In this document: positions 37,801-45,972 of the stretch, one piece after another
How positions within the stretch are numbered: the first letter of the stretch is position 1
Layout of the letters: each line of letters begins with the position of its first letter
Assembly (NCBI RefSeq): GCF_007860015.1
Contig: NZ_SJPS01000002.1
Location: 62,898 to 126,897 of the forward strand
DNA from: Bythopirellula polymerisocia
GTDB taxonomy: Bacteria; Planctomycetota; Planctomycetia; Pirellulales; Lacipirellulaceae
Direction: 5' to 3'
Length of the DNA stretch: 64,000 bases
The notes under the pieces: model-generated
The model's database searches: none
The model's input: the letters and a program-made list of their open reading frames with translations, nothing else
What the model was told of the DNA's origin: nothing
Translations under genes and position numbers: made by a program

Positions 37801-37959
37801 GGCGAATCGTTGTTGGTGACCGCGGGAGTCAATTCCAATACAGGGCAAGATAACTTTGGATTTCAGTTCATGGTCGAACCACGGTTCTTGCCGAAGCTTA
37901 GCCTCACCAGCCGCACGGGGATCGAGGTTCCCCCCGCAGGAGCGTTTGGACTCGAATGA
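34867..37959 (+). CDS. LptD-like outer-membrane LPS-assembly protein
   Basis: A 1030-residue protein. A basic N-terminus and hydrophobic segment (about 16-38) form a signal peptide. Residues about 285-420 contain an LptA/OstA-type beta-jellyroll (EGNIEFRQGDRVVYADRMFY). The conserved VSGIPVFYWPTIATDL block follows near 418-433. This block marks LptD between the jellyroll and the beta-barrel. The C-terminal 550 residues are aromatic-rich with alternating strands, consistent with a barrel. LptD inserts lipopolysaccharide into the outer membrane, so the gene supports a Gram-negative-type envelope in this planctomycete. It is longer than the roughly 780 residues of E. coli LptD, with an extended N-terminus. 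ATG 34867 or GTG 34804 is the start; neither has a strong ribosome site. Confidence 0.8.
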   Translation: MRCSQFLRLQRTVSLCARVVRFVFLFTCILASLSPTILAVSSAAEHAVSVSTEPVTIAADWCCHWQQGNYEVWHLRGNCYINQGLTYARAPEAVLWIDSSQAQLGATKVVAYFESGADGNVVVDDPTENISSRNASTRQNLPTWFKRLETTASLKMKLPQAVPYTNAPPQIYQRGLVQFDPARQEQLLMAQYTEFVPPAVLVPPSASGMRRVEIFGRSDVLPDIESRKLSNGESAIVASGGIRVLVEGLSSSSVPAAFGPVGTIDLTTDRAVIWTAGGDLRYGGQSTQDQDTPLEIYMEGNIEFRQGDRVVYADRMFYDVRRQVGVILNAELLTPLPQTEGFEYQGLVRLRAAAIRQLDEARFTATDALVTTSRLEEPSYAFGAEEITFQDLQTQSFDPRTGSVTTEHRQLAESNGNFVYVSGIPVFYWPTIATDLSKPSFFIDNISFGNDRVFGFQTMVDFNAYQLFGIRNAPAGTDWGLSLDYLSKRGIGYGTDFSYERNELFGFEGPAEGAYDFWGISDNGSDNLGFGRRDIVPEEDYRFRLFGQHRQRLNSGWDITGGTGWLSDRTFLEEYYEQEWDENPIPTSGLRAKRLVDNRTFSIEGNVQVNDFFTETEWLPRADHYWLGESLLGDHLTWFEHSQAAYAKLNYYDPPTNPTLASQVIPGLPWEATGTLEGERLVTRQELDLPFSVGGVKVVPYALGELAQWGEDFTGDRLQRAYFQTGVRASVPFWAVYPNVRDTLFNLNGLSHKVVFDVEASYADANRDFTELPLYDPLDDISIIEMDRRLYGTALTPTISGNKTDARFWAFRSGIQGWVTSPTTEIADDLMAVRTGMRHRWQTKRGGPGRQHIIDWLTIDSNITYFPDANRDNFGQDFGLFDYYLRWHLGDRFTVVSDGAADFFGQGLRTIAGGVIINRPTRGNTYLGVRSITGPIESNALLASFNYRLSPKWITSAGVSMDFSDTGNIGQSLSTTRIGESLLVTAGVNSNTGQDNFGFQFMVEPRFLPKLSLTSRTGIEVPPAGAFGLE

Positions 37960-38369
37960 TGCATGACGAAACAGAAATCGATGAAGCAGCGGCTCCCGAC
38001 CCGCGTCGGTCGGGGAGTTGGCTGCAAAAGTTCGGCAATGCCTTTCGCGGAATCAAGGTCGCGGTGCGGGCCGAGGTGAGTTTCTTTGTCCATTTATTTG
38101 TCACGGCGATCGTTCTGATGACCGGCCTGCAACTCGGGATCTCGCGGCTCGAATGGTGTCTGCTGGTGCTCTCCATAGCCGGTGTGATCACAGCCGAGTT
38201 GTGCAATACAGCCATTGAACGCCTAGCCCGAGCAATCACTCAAGCCGAACACCAGGAAATCCGCGATGCGCTGGATATCGCGAGCGGTGCAGTTTTAGCC
38301 GCCTCTCTCAGTGCGGCCGTGGTGGGGGTCATCGTTCTGGGCCGACCTCTGTTGGCCATGATGTCTTGA
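37956..38369 (+). CDS. diacylglycerol kinase, DagK family
   Basis: A 137-residue integral membrane enzyme. It would phosphorylate diacylglycerol to phosphatidic acid or, as in many Gram-positive and some other bacteria, undecaprenol to its phosphate. After a soluble N-terminus of about 22 residues come the conserved GNAFRGIKVAVRAEVSFFVHL (27-47) and ELCNTAIERL (81-90), with the catalytic glutamates. Three membrane helices are visible (about 43-60, 66-84, 108-130). Its ATG overlaps the TGA of the LptD-like gene by 4 nt (ATGATG), so the two are translationally coupled. The coupling suggests recycling of lipid carriers or diacylglycerol released during envelope glycan assembly. Confidence 0.9.
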   Translation: MMHDETEIDEAAAPDPRRSGSWLQKFGNAFRGIKVAVRAEVSFFVHLFVTAIVLMTGLQLGISRLEWCLLVLSIAGVITAELCNTAIERLARAITQAEHQEIRDALDIASGAVLAASLSAAVVGVIVLGRPLLAMMS

Positions 38370-38388
38370 GCCAAAACCATGAGGGTCG

Positions 38389-38422
38389 AGAGTCGCTTGA
38401 GGTGTTTTTTTATTTCGACTCT
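38389..38422. terminator. possible shared hairpin between convergent genes
   Basis: AGAGTCG (38389-38395) and CGACTCT (38416-38422) form a 7-bp stem. The loop contains a run of seven T. It lies 20 nt past the DagK stop and 44 nt from the GH97 stop. A terminator role is tentative because the T-run is inside the loop. Confidence 0.3.
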
Positions 38423-38465
38423 GAGTACCACTGGGATGTTGTGTGCTGATTCATAGCGGTTGATG

Positions 38466-40487
38466 CTATCTGGGTCGGAGCACTGCCACAAAGCCGCCGC
38501 CGGGGGCAAGAGAAACTTTGAGCGGAGTCGCACTGGTGACCGGAAGATGCTTTTCTGTGATTGCGTTCGGCTCGTTTTCTTTCAGGGAGCCGTCGACGTA
38601 GAGGTGGGCTTCGTAGGTTCGGTCGCCGAGGAAATCGAGTGCGACTTCTAACTTACGGCTGGTCCAATCGGTGATGCCGCCCAGATACCACGTGTCGCCA
38701 CTGCGGCGAGCTAGTACGAGATACTCGCCGGGCTCGCCGGCGACGAAGCGAGTTTCGTCCCAAGTAGTGGGTACTTCAACGATAAAATCGAAACCGGCTT
38801 GGCCCTCGTAGCGGGAAGGCTTGTCGGCGACCATGGGCATGGGATTCTCGAATATCACATAAGTGGCCAAATGGTGGCAGCGGGTGCCTAGGACCACCGG
38901 GTTTGAGTATTGCGGTTCGAACTCGGAGCGCGCAACAGAGTGAAATCCGCCTGAGTGATAATCCACCGGACCGGCCAGGGCACGCGTGTATGCGACGTTG
39001 ACCGTGTGATCCGGTGACCACAAATCGCTCCACTTGACGTACTCCAGATTTAATACCCCTTCACGATTGAACAGGTTTGGGAAGGTCCGCTGTTCGCCGC
39101 TGTAGTGCGTGGAACCGTGGATCTGAATATGAAGTTTGTGGCGGGCGGCACTCTCCATCATTTGCTCGGTAAAGTCGACCATCTCTTGATCGTCGCGGTC
39201 GAGGAAGTCGACCATCAATCCTTGGACTCCCCAGTTCTGGTAGAGTGTAAATGCTTCTTCAAGGTTCTTGCTCAACGGTTGCCAATGCACCCAGAGACGT
39301 ATGCCTACGCCGCGCTCTTTGGCATAGGCGAGAATCTCTGGCAAATGCATGCCTGGGCGTGGCTGGCGGACATCCGCATCTTCAGATGGCTTGCCGTAGT
39401 CGGTCGACGACTGCACGTACCAGGAAAGGCCATTTCCGGAGACAGCGTGATAGGCGATGTTGTTTTCCGCGCAGAAGTCGATGTAGTGCTTATGCCGCTC
39501 CAGATATTCGGTCGAATCGGAAGGGAGCTGATAGTCTTTCTCAAACTCATCGGCCCACCAGTGAAATGACGTTTTGCCAGGTAAAGCCCAGGCGAAATCT
39601 CCCAATTCCTCACTGGCAGGGTCGTTGAGACACAAGAGTAAATTGCTTTCGATCAATTCGCCTGCATGGTCTCCAAGTTGCACGACGCGCCACGGACTGG
39701 TAAGCGGGGCTTTGCCGACGACACAGAGATTCTCGCGGTCCGGCAGCGGTGATAGCCTGACCGACAGCGCTCCGGGAATTTCATCGACCGACTTTTCCAG
39801 ATACAGGCCGGCATAATTCCAGAGGGCGGCCTCAGCAATCGCCGCCGCCTGGCCGTTCGGCCAGACCAACAAGAGTGGGACATCGAAGAGTGTCTCAGCA
39901 GGCAATTCCGCAAGAGGTTTCTGCTGGTATAGGGCTTCGTGTGAGGAGGTAAAACTTTCGAGCGGCATGAAATGCGCCGTTGGATTGCCGGCGGGTGCGA
40001 ATTCGGTCGCTTCGCCACGGATCTCAATGGTTGATAAGGCATCTTGTGAGGGAATGATCGTGCGGAAGGCGACGCCATCGTTGTATGCCCGTAGCTCGAG
40101 ACTCCAGCGGATCCCGTTGCCACTGGTGATTGTCACTTCGGCTTGGTTGTAAAGATCTATGACCGATTTCGTCTTACCCCACGGAAGTGAAAAACTCCCG
40201 TCGCAATGGGTTTGCGACACTGCGTCGAGCTTTGCGCCGACAGAGAGCGGGCCGGAGGATTTGAGTACCAGCCCCAAAGGAGAGGGACCAAAGAGCGGCC
40301 TGCCGTCGCGAATGATCGAGTATTGCAAAGGCTTTTTCGCGTCACCACTGGCGTGTAACTGAATCGCGCTGCGGCCATCAGGAGATTCAACGATCGTCTG
40401 AGATGACTCATCGCCGACGGCCAATGCCGTGAGCGATGTGATGTAAATCCCGATTCCTAGAAAGAAGAAAATGTGGCGAAGGATCAT
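38466..40487 (-). CDS. glycoside hydrolase family 97 (alpha-glucosidase/alpha-galactosidase type)
   Basis: A 673-residue exported enzyme with a signal peptide (1-25). The N-terminal beta-sandwich (about 30-260) is followed by the TIM-barrel. Family landmarks are MVDFLDRDDQEMVDF (about 420-434), LHIQIHGSTHYSGEQRTFPN, and NLFNREGVLNLEYVKW, all as in characterised GH97 proteins. The C-terminal beta domain ends with APGGGFVAVLRPR. Retaining and inverting members occur in the family, and I cannot tell the bond cut from sequence alone. ATG 40487 gives a clean signal peptide; TTG 40532 is less likely. It follows the sulfatase gene by 55 nt and probably shares its transcript. Confidence 0.9.
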   Translation of the reverse strand: MILRHIFFFLGIGIYITSLTALAVGDESSQTIVESPDGRSAIQLHASGDAKKPLQYSIIRDGRPLFGPSPLGLVLKSSGPLSVGAKLDAVSQTHCDGSFSLPWGKTKSVIDLYNQAEVTITSGNGIRWSLELRAYNDGVAFRTIIPSQDALSTIEIRGEATEFAPAGNPTAHFMPLESFTSSHEALYQQKPLAELPAETLFDVPLLLVWPNGQAAAIAEAALWNYAGLYLEKSVDEIPGALSVRLSPLPDRENLCVVGKAPLTSPWRVVQLGDHAGELIESNLLLCLNDPASEELGDFAWALPGKTSFHWWADEFEKDYQLPSDSTEYLERHKHYIDFCAENNIAYHAVSGNGLSWYVQSSTDYGKPSEDADVRQPRPGMHLPEILAYAKERGVGIRLWVHWQPLSKNLEEAFTLYQNWGVQGLMVDFLDRDDQEMVDFTEQMMESAARHKLHIQIHGSTHYSGEQRTFPNLFNREGVLNLEYVKWSDLWSPDHTVNVAYTRALAGPVDYHSGGFHSVARSEFEPQYSNPVVLGTRCHHLATYVIFENPMPMVADKPSRYEGQAGFDFIVEVPTTWDETRFVAGEPGEYLVLARRSGDTWYLGGITDWTSRKLEVALDFLGDRTYEAHLYVDGSLKENEPNAITEKHLPVTSATPLKVSLAPGGGFVAVLRPR

Positions 40488-40542
40488 GGCGAAGTTTTTG
40501 AATGCGTAAGAGGAAACAAAAGGGGGTGACAATCATCAGAAA

Positions 40543-41931
40543 TCATTTTTTCTTTTTGAAGCTGATCAATCCCGAGTCAACGTGTGCTTCTTCCATGAAC
40601 TTCGCGAGTTGATTGGCGATGTCGGGGTTGGCATCAGCAACATTTGTGGTCTCTGCCAGATCGTTCTCAAGATCATAGACTTCCAGGGGGCCGTTGGGGT
40701 CGGCACTCACGTTCAGGCGGATGCCTTTCCAATTGCCCCAACGGACGGCTTGCTTGCCGCCCTGTTCGTAGAACTCCCAGTACAAGTATTTATGTTCGGG
40801 TTGCGGTTGGCCAAGCAAAGTCGGCAAATAGCTGATGCCATCCAGACCAGGAGGTGTTGCTACATCTGCCAGTTCACAAGCAGTAGGCAAGAAGTCCCAA
40901 AAAGCAGAGATGTGGTTTGATTCAGAGGCTGCTTCAATCGCTCCAGGCCACCAGGCAATCGTGGGGACCCTGATTCCTCCTTCATAGAAATCTCGCTTGC
41001 CACCTTTTAAAGGACCGTCTGAATCAAAATAGTTCTTGTGCCAACCTCCTTCGCTCATGGGGCCATTGTCGCTCGAGAAAATGACAAGCGTGTTGTTATC
41101 GATGTCGAGTTCTTTCAATTTGGCGATCACTTGTCCCACGGAATGATCCAAGTAAGTCACCATCCCTGCGAAGGTTGCTTTGGGGTGCTGCTCGGAGCGA
41201 TAGTGATCACCTTTAAAGGGGACTTCTTCAAACTTACCCAGGAACGGTTGTTTCCACTCTTGCGGCACGCTCAAGTCGGCATGAGGCTGCTGCAAAGAGA
41301 GATGGAGATAAAACGGACCCTCGCGATGTTGTTCGATATAGTCGAGCGCCTCTGCCAAAAATAGATCCCCGGAGTACTCTCCGCCTTCTTTGCCGTGGTT
41401 CGTAGGATAAGTGATTTTCTCGCCATTGCGCCACAGCCACTCTGGATAGTATCGGTGGGCTGCAGCATGGCTGGTATACCCAAAGAAATGGTCGAATCCT
41501 TTCTTATTCGGCAGTTTGCCATTGGCTGTGTTGCCAGAGAGTCCACTCTTACCAATCAAGGCCGTGTGATAGCCGGCAGACTTTAGCAGGCGTGCTACAG
41601 TGATATCTTGGGGGTCGGGACGCAATTCAATTTTGCCGTTGAAACGTTGATAACTATGCCCGGTGTGTAAACCCGTATGCAAACATCCACGTGATGGAGC
41701 ACAGACAGTGCACCCAGCATAGTGGTTCGTTAGACGCATCCCCTCACTCGCCAGTTGGTCTAGATGGGGTGTCTGAAAGTTTTTCTGACCAAAACATCCC
41801 AAATCGCCATATCCCAAGTCGTCTGCAAGAATGAAAATGATGTTGGGAGGTTCCGAAGCGCGCAGAGGAAGCGAATTGGCCAGAACGATGAGCAATATAA
41901 AGGTCAAGAGTTTCACGATGGGATTCCTCAC
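40543..41931 (-). CDS. arylsulfatase-type sulfatase
   Basis: A 462-residue exported sulfatase of normal length, with a signal peptide (1-25, LRASEPP). Metal-binding ILADDLGYGD lies at 34-43 and the formylglycine motif CAPSR at 77-81 (Cys77), followed by GCLHTGLHTG. GKSGLSGN, VIFSSDNGP and LKGGKRDFYEGGIRVPT follow in canonical order. Unlike the two large sulfatases near 3 and 13 kb it has no dockerin-like block or PEP-CTERM tail, so it should be periplasmic or secreted. Next to the GH97 gene it forms a small polysaccharide-use operon: desulfation followed by glycosidic cleavage. Substrate specificity cannot be read from the sequence. Confidence 0.93.
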   Translation of the reverse strand: MRNPIVKLLTFILLIVLANSLPLRASEPPNIIFILADDLGYGDLGCFGQKNFQTPHLDQLASEGMRLTNHYAGCTVCAPSRGCLHTGLHTGHSYQRFNGKIELRPDPQDITVARLLKSAGYHTALIGKSGLSGNTANGKLPNKKGFDHFFGYTSHAAAHRYYPEWLWRNGEKITYPTNHGKEGGEYSGDLFLAEALDYIEQHREGPFYLHLSLQQPHADLSVPQEWKQPFLGKFEEVPFKGDHYRSEQHPKATFAGMVTYLDHSVGQVIAKLKELDIDNNTLVIFSSDNGPMSEGGWHKNYFDSDGPLKGGKRDFYEGGIRVPTIAWWPGAIEAASESNHISAFWDFLPTACELADVATPPGLDGISYLPTLLGQPQPEHKYLYWEFYEQGGKQAVRWGNWKGIRLNVSADPNGPLEVYDLENDLAETTNVADANPDIANQLAKFMEEAHVDSGLISFKKKK

Positions 41932-41979
41932 AGTTTAGCTTGGGTAGGCATGAGCGAAGATAAAGAGTTCGGCGAGTAT

Positions 41980-42450
41980 CTATGGTTTTAGGAGGGCTAG
42001 TTTCTCTTCGATGAATGCAATGTGATGGGGGATGTGGGCTACGATGCGTTCGAGAAGAGTTTGGAGTGTTACATTGCCATCGGTAGAGTGGACGCCGGTT
42101 CGATGGAAGTCGCTCGAGTCGCAGGACTGGAGGATGGGGAGCATGTGGGCTCGGATTGTTTCAATTACGGCTATTTCAGTTTTCAACTGGCGTTGGGAGC
42201 AATGCAGCGCGGGGACGAACAAATTGGGATTGGCGTCAAAGAAAGTGGGGGCCTGTTCAGCGAGGACTCGTTTCATACGATCAGCGTAGACGATTTCTGA
42301 ATCGGCAAGATGGCACACGAGCTCACGAATAGACCATTTCCCCTCGATGGGTCTGGCGTCTAAGTCGGCGTTGGAAGTGGGTCGCACCGCATCGCGGAGT
42401 AGCTGCGCGCCTGCTGAGTAGGCCTGAATGAGAATGGGTATGTTGGTCAT
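41980..42450 (-). CDS. DinB-family protein
   Basis: A 156-residue protein with a four-helix DinB/YfiT fold. Motifs are GKWSIRELVCHLADSEIVYADRM (shown by its core WSIRELVCHLADSE, about 43-56) and VAHIPHHIAFIEEKLALL near the C-terminus. The histidine in CHLADSE and the pair in IPHH are the probable metal ligands. These proteins are stress- or thiol-transfer-associated metalloenzymes; no substrate can be assigned. ATG 42450 is preferred. The longer frame to 42618 has an unlikely N-terminus rich in Arg, Ser and Pro. It is a separate gene from the DinB-like domain fused to the hydrolase near 21 kb. Confidence 0.85.
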   Translation of the reverse strand: MTNIPILIQAYSAGAQLLRDAVRPTSNADLDARPIEGKWSIRELVCHLADSEIVYADRMKRVLAEQAPTFFDANPNLFVPALHCSQRQLKTEIAVIETIRAHMLPILQSCDSSDFHRTGVHSTDGNVTLQTLLERIVAHIPHHIAFIEEKLALLKP

Positions 42451-42679
42451 TGCTTGCTGGCGCGTTTTAGAATGTGGGGAAGAGCATAGTCTTTGTATTC
42501 TTCCTTCAGGATAAGGGATTCGGGTGCTGATTGGCAATCTAGCTACGTGGAGCGGGCTTCTAGCCTGTGATTCCAACTGACGGCCAGGGTGGCTGCCCGG
42601 CATGCGGAGAGGTGTCACTTGTGAGAGAAACGGTCGAGCGTTGCACGACAGCTATGAAGAGGCAAGCAAACTTTTGTTC

Positions 42680-44287
42680 TTACTGCTTGGGTGCAAGAGC
42701 AGCGGGGAGTTCTGGCAAATCGTCCGGGGCTGGCAGTTCTTCCAACAGAGGTTCGCCCTCTTCTGCAACTTCTGGTTTGTCGTCTGAGTGAAACTCGAGG
42801 ATTGCCTCGCCTAAGAATGGAGAGGGCCAACCCCCACCCAGTGAACGATATATTGCTATCACACTTTGCGCAACCTCGCCCTTGGCCACGGCAGCATTTT
42901 CTTCTTGCTGTGTCTTGAAATTCTGCACGTTGAACACGCGATTGAAATCGACTTCTCCTTCATCCAGTTGCAGCGTAATCAAGTCGTTCGTCTTGTCGGC
43001 TGCCTCGGCTGCCTCAAGTTGCCACTTAAATCGCTCTTGTGATTTGAGAAACTCGACGATGGCATTTTCGGCCTCAAGGTTCGCCACGAGTACCGATTGC
43101 CGGTAGCGTGCAAGCAATTGCCGGAACCTTGCTTCCTGGACGCGAACGTTTCCAAGAATGCGACCATAATTGAGGATGTTCCAGCGGAAGATCGGGCCGA
43201 CAGATCCGAAAGAAGAACCGTCGCGGAACAGGTCGCCGAATTGATTCGCGGTTACGCCAACGTTGCCTGTGAGGCTGATGTGAGGGTACAGTTCCGATTC
43301 GGCGATGCCAATCAGCTCGCTTTGCGCTGCCAATTCTCTCTCGGCGCGGCGGACATCTGGTCTTCTGAGTAATGTCTCGGCGGGAATGCCGAGGGCAATG
43401 TTCGGTTCCACATCAGGAATCTCACCTTCGCCAAGCCGTTGAGCGAGGTCTTCTGGGGGCATGCCGAGCAATACGCACAGCTGGTTTTGCGCCTGCCGCA
43501 GAGCGATCTCCAGTTGGGGAACAAATCCCTCAGTTTGCGCGAGACTGGACTTGGCCTGTTGCACATCAATCTCGCTCGTCTCACCTCCCTGGAAGCGAGT
43601 CGCTGTCAGATCGTATGTGTTCCGCTGGATTTGCACATTTCGTTTGACAAGCTCCAAACGCACTTGCAAGGTTCGGATATCGATGTAAGTCGCAGCGACA
43701 TCAGCCACCAGCGTCACGACTACGTCGCCATAGTTGAAGATGGTCGCATCAAGATCGGCGTCCGCTGCCTCAACAGCGCGGCGGAACCGGCCCCAGAAAT
43801 CGACTTCCCAGGCTAGGTTGAATTGACCGGTCCAGATGCTAAAGTGACGGTCGAAGCCAGTTCCGCTTGCCAAGTTGTGGGAATACCGCGCCGTAACGTC
43901 CTGTTGCTGAGGGAAGACAGTCCCGATGGCAATAGCTCGCAGGGCACGCGCTTCCATAATACGCGCTCCCGCCTCGCTTAGCGTAAGGTTTTGGCGATAG
44001 GCTTCAGCAACCAATTGATTCAACACAGGGTCGTTAAACGTGGTCCACCACGCTGCGTGATCTACCGGGTCATTAATGACGCGTCGATCGTCGGCATCGA
44101 TCCAATCCTGGGAGATTCTGGCACCAGGGGTGCAGTACTCTGGTCCCACCTTGAATCCATTGGAAATCCAATTTCTGGTACTGGTACAACCAGCGAACAA
44201 CAGCGTCATCCACGCAACCGACCAATAGAGGCGGGCTCGTCTACGTTGACTGCCTTTTGACGTGAAAATGACGTGATCGATTTGCAT
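42680..44287 (-). CDS. RND efflux outer-membrane lipoprotein (TolC/NodT family)
   Basis: A 535-residue outer-membrane factor. It has a lipobox FAGC with Cys34 after a basic N-terminus and hydrophobic helix. The two OEP repeats lie at about 95-280 and 300-490; typical segments are LTLSEAGARIMEARALRAIA and TLRFQGGETSEIDVQQAKSSL (as ATRFQGGETSEIDVQQAKS in this protein). RRPDVRRAERELAAQSELIG is the NodT hallmark. It forms the trimeric channel that spans the periplasm and outer membrane. The partner adaptor and permease genes diverge from it across a 430-bp gap, suggesting a common regulatory region. The C-terminal tail is acidic and proline-rich (about 495-530). Confidence 0.92.
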   Translation of the reverse strand: MQIDHVIFTSKGSQRRRARLYWSVAWMTLLFAGCTSTRNWISNGFKVGPEYCTPGARISQDWIDADDRRVINDPVDHAAWWTTFNDPVLNQLVAEAYRQNLTLSEAGARIMEARALRAIAIGTVFPQQQDVTARYSHNLASGTGFDRHFSIWTGQFNLAWEVDFWGRFRRAVEAADADLDATIFNYGDVVVTLVADVAATYIDIRTLQVRLELVKRNVQIQRNTYDLTATRFQGGETSEIDVQQAKSSLAQTEGFVPQLEIALRQAQNQLCVLLGMPPEDLAQRLGEGEIPDVEPNIALGIPAETLLRRPDVRRAERELAAQSELIGIAESELYPHISLTGNVGVTANQFGDLFRDGSSFGSVGPIFRWNILNYGRILGNVRVQEARFRQLLARYRQSVLVANLEAENAIVEFLKSQERFKWQLEAAEAADKTNDLITLQLDEGEVDFNRVFNVQNFKTQQEENAAVAKGEVAQSVIAIYRSLGGGWPSPFLGEAILEFHSDDKPEVAEEGEPLLEELPAPDDLPELPAALAPKQ

Positions 44288-44718
44288 TTGCTTGTGCGCA
44301 TGGACGCACCGCTACCCTTTACATTCGGAATACTCCTCATCTTCAGATTCTTCGTTATTTCCGGCATCAACTGTACAGATTGGTTGCCGGGGGCGGAAAA
44401 GCTTAACTTTAAGCTCAAATAAACATCTATTCTGCCGCCAGAATTGTTAAAGTCGCCAAGGATTGCCGGGAGGTAGATTCGAGAGTCCGTGGATTTCCGC
44501 TACTCAAAGTGGCTTCCCACGAGCTTTGTCCTTATTGGCAAAACTGCTGCTTGGCGTGGCGATTTTGGTTGAATTCACCACAATTGAAATGCAAATGGGC
44601 TCCAAGATGGGGAGCGGAGGGACGTAAGACCGGGTATAATTGCCAATTCAAGGTCATTTGGCAGTGGCTGGCTTACCAGAGCAACTCCCCCCGGCTCGAT
44701 CAATTCATTTAATTTCTT
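44288..44718. other. divergent promoter region of the efflux genes
   Basis: The gap separates the outer-membrane factor from the adaptor gene. A perfect -10 box TATAAT is at 44635-44640 on the plus strand, but no matching -35 box is visible. A 67-codon frame at 44509-44712 is not convincing. No regulator gene is adjacent. Confidence 0.5.
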
Positions 44719-45963
44719 ATGGCGACATCCAGCGGAACAATGCGGCAAACTGGCGGTCTGCTCCTGCGCGCGGCCTTGCCTTGCGCAATCCTCGCCGGTG
44801 GTTGGATTGGTTTCTCGAAACTATCTGTGCAGATTGAGGAAAAGCCAGCTCCCGCAGCGGATGAGCGAACCCTCCGTACCAAAGTTGAAGAACTCGAGGT
44901 GATCGACTATCCGGTCGTTATCAAGACTCACGGAGTCGTGCAGGCGCACAATCAAGTTACCTTGGCTGCCGAAATTGCAGGCGCCGTGACAAAGGTAAGC
45001 CCGTCCTTCGAGACGGGAGCTTATTTCTCAAAGGGAGAAACGCTTATTGAAATCGACGAACAAAACTATGCCACAGCACTTTCCATCGCCGAGTCGCGAC
45101 TTTCGGCTGCCAAATCGGCCTTAAAGTTGGCCGTCTTGAACGAAGAACGGAAGCTGCGACTCATCAAATCGAATGCTGTCTCCCAAGCGGAAGTTGAAGT
45201 AGCGTCGGCTACACGAGAACAAGCCGAGGCGGATGCAGAACTGGCAGCAACGCAAGTGGAGCAAGCAAAGCTCGACCTCAAACGCACCAAAGTGTTGGCA
45301 CCGTTTGACGGTCGCGTTCAAGCAAAATCAGTCGGTTTGGGACAAATGACAAGCCCTAACTCACCTTTAGGAGAGATCTTCTCGGTTGATTTTGCGGAGG
45401 TGAGACTACCAATATCCGGCCGGCAGCTTCAGTATCTTAATCTACCTGAGTTTGCAGACGATTCACCCGTCGAAGTGATCTTGCAGGATGCCATCAACGA
45501 AGCTTCCGGCGTCACGTGGCGAGCAAAGTTAGTTCGCACCGAAGGTGTCCTCGACGAAAACTCTCGCGAACTTTTTGCCATTGCGCGCATTGATGATCCC
45601 TTTGGACGGGAGTCGAACCATCCGCCGCTGCGTATCGGGCAGCCAGTCGTCGCTGCGATCGAAGGAACCGTTTTGCAGGACGTTATCGCATTGCCGCGGG
45701 GTGCAGTTCGCCAATTAGACAAGATCGTCTTGGTTGACCAAACAGAGAGGACACTTTTGCCCCTTTCTGTAGAATCGATCTGGTCCGATGCGAAGCACGT
45801 CATTGTCCCTGGGTCTGCTATCCCTAAAGGAAAGTGGCTCGCGACCACTGCGATGGTATTCACACCCAAAGGCGCGAAGGTAGAAATCATACCCGATACC
45901 TCTCCGACAGCCTCGATTGCCGAATCCACTTCGGAAGACGGTTCGGAAAGCGCCGCCAATTAG
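44719..45963 (+). CDS. RND efflux periplasmic adaptor (membrane fusion protein)
   Basis: A 414-residue adaptor of a tripartite pump. An N-terminal membrane anchor (about 12-36) is followed by the first lipoyl half (TLAAEIAGAVTKVSPSFETG, about 83-102). An alpha-hairpin follows (about 110-195) with SAAKSALKLAVLNEERKLRL and QAEVEVASATREQAEADAEL. Then come the second lipoyl half (APFDGRVQAKSVGLGQ) and beta-barrel domains (215-370). It links the inner-membrane permease to the outer-membrane channel. It is followed by the permease gene with a 9-nt gap. I see no strong ribosome site before ATG 44719, so the start is less certain than the family. Confidence 0.92.
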   Translation: MATSSGTMRQTGGLLLRAALPCAILAGGWIGFSKLSVQIEEKPAPAADERTLRTKVEELEVIDYPVVIKTHGVVQAHNQVTLAAEIAGAVTKVSPSFETGAYFSKGETLIEIDEQNYATALSIAESRLSAAKSALKLAVLNEERKLRLIKSNAVSQAEVEVASATREQAEADAELAATQVEQAKLDLKRTKVLAPFDGRVQAKSVGLGQMTSPNSPLGEIFSVDFAEVRLPISGRQLQYLNLPEFADDSPVEVILQDAINEASGVTWRAKLVRTEGVLDENSRELFAIARIDDPFGRESNHPPLRIGQPVVAAIEGTVLQDVIALPRGAVRQLDKIVLVDQTERTLLPLSVESIWSDAKHVIVPGSAIPKGKWLATTAMVFTPKGAKVEIIPDTSPTASIAESTSEDGSESAAN

Positions 45964-45972
45964 TGATGTATT

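Noticed and set aside
44641-44700. Possible sigma-54 element before the efflux adaptor
   Set aside because: TTTGGCAGTGGCTGGCTT has GG and GC off the required 10-nt spacing.
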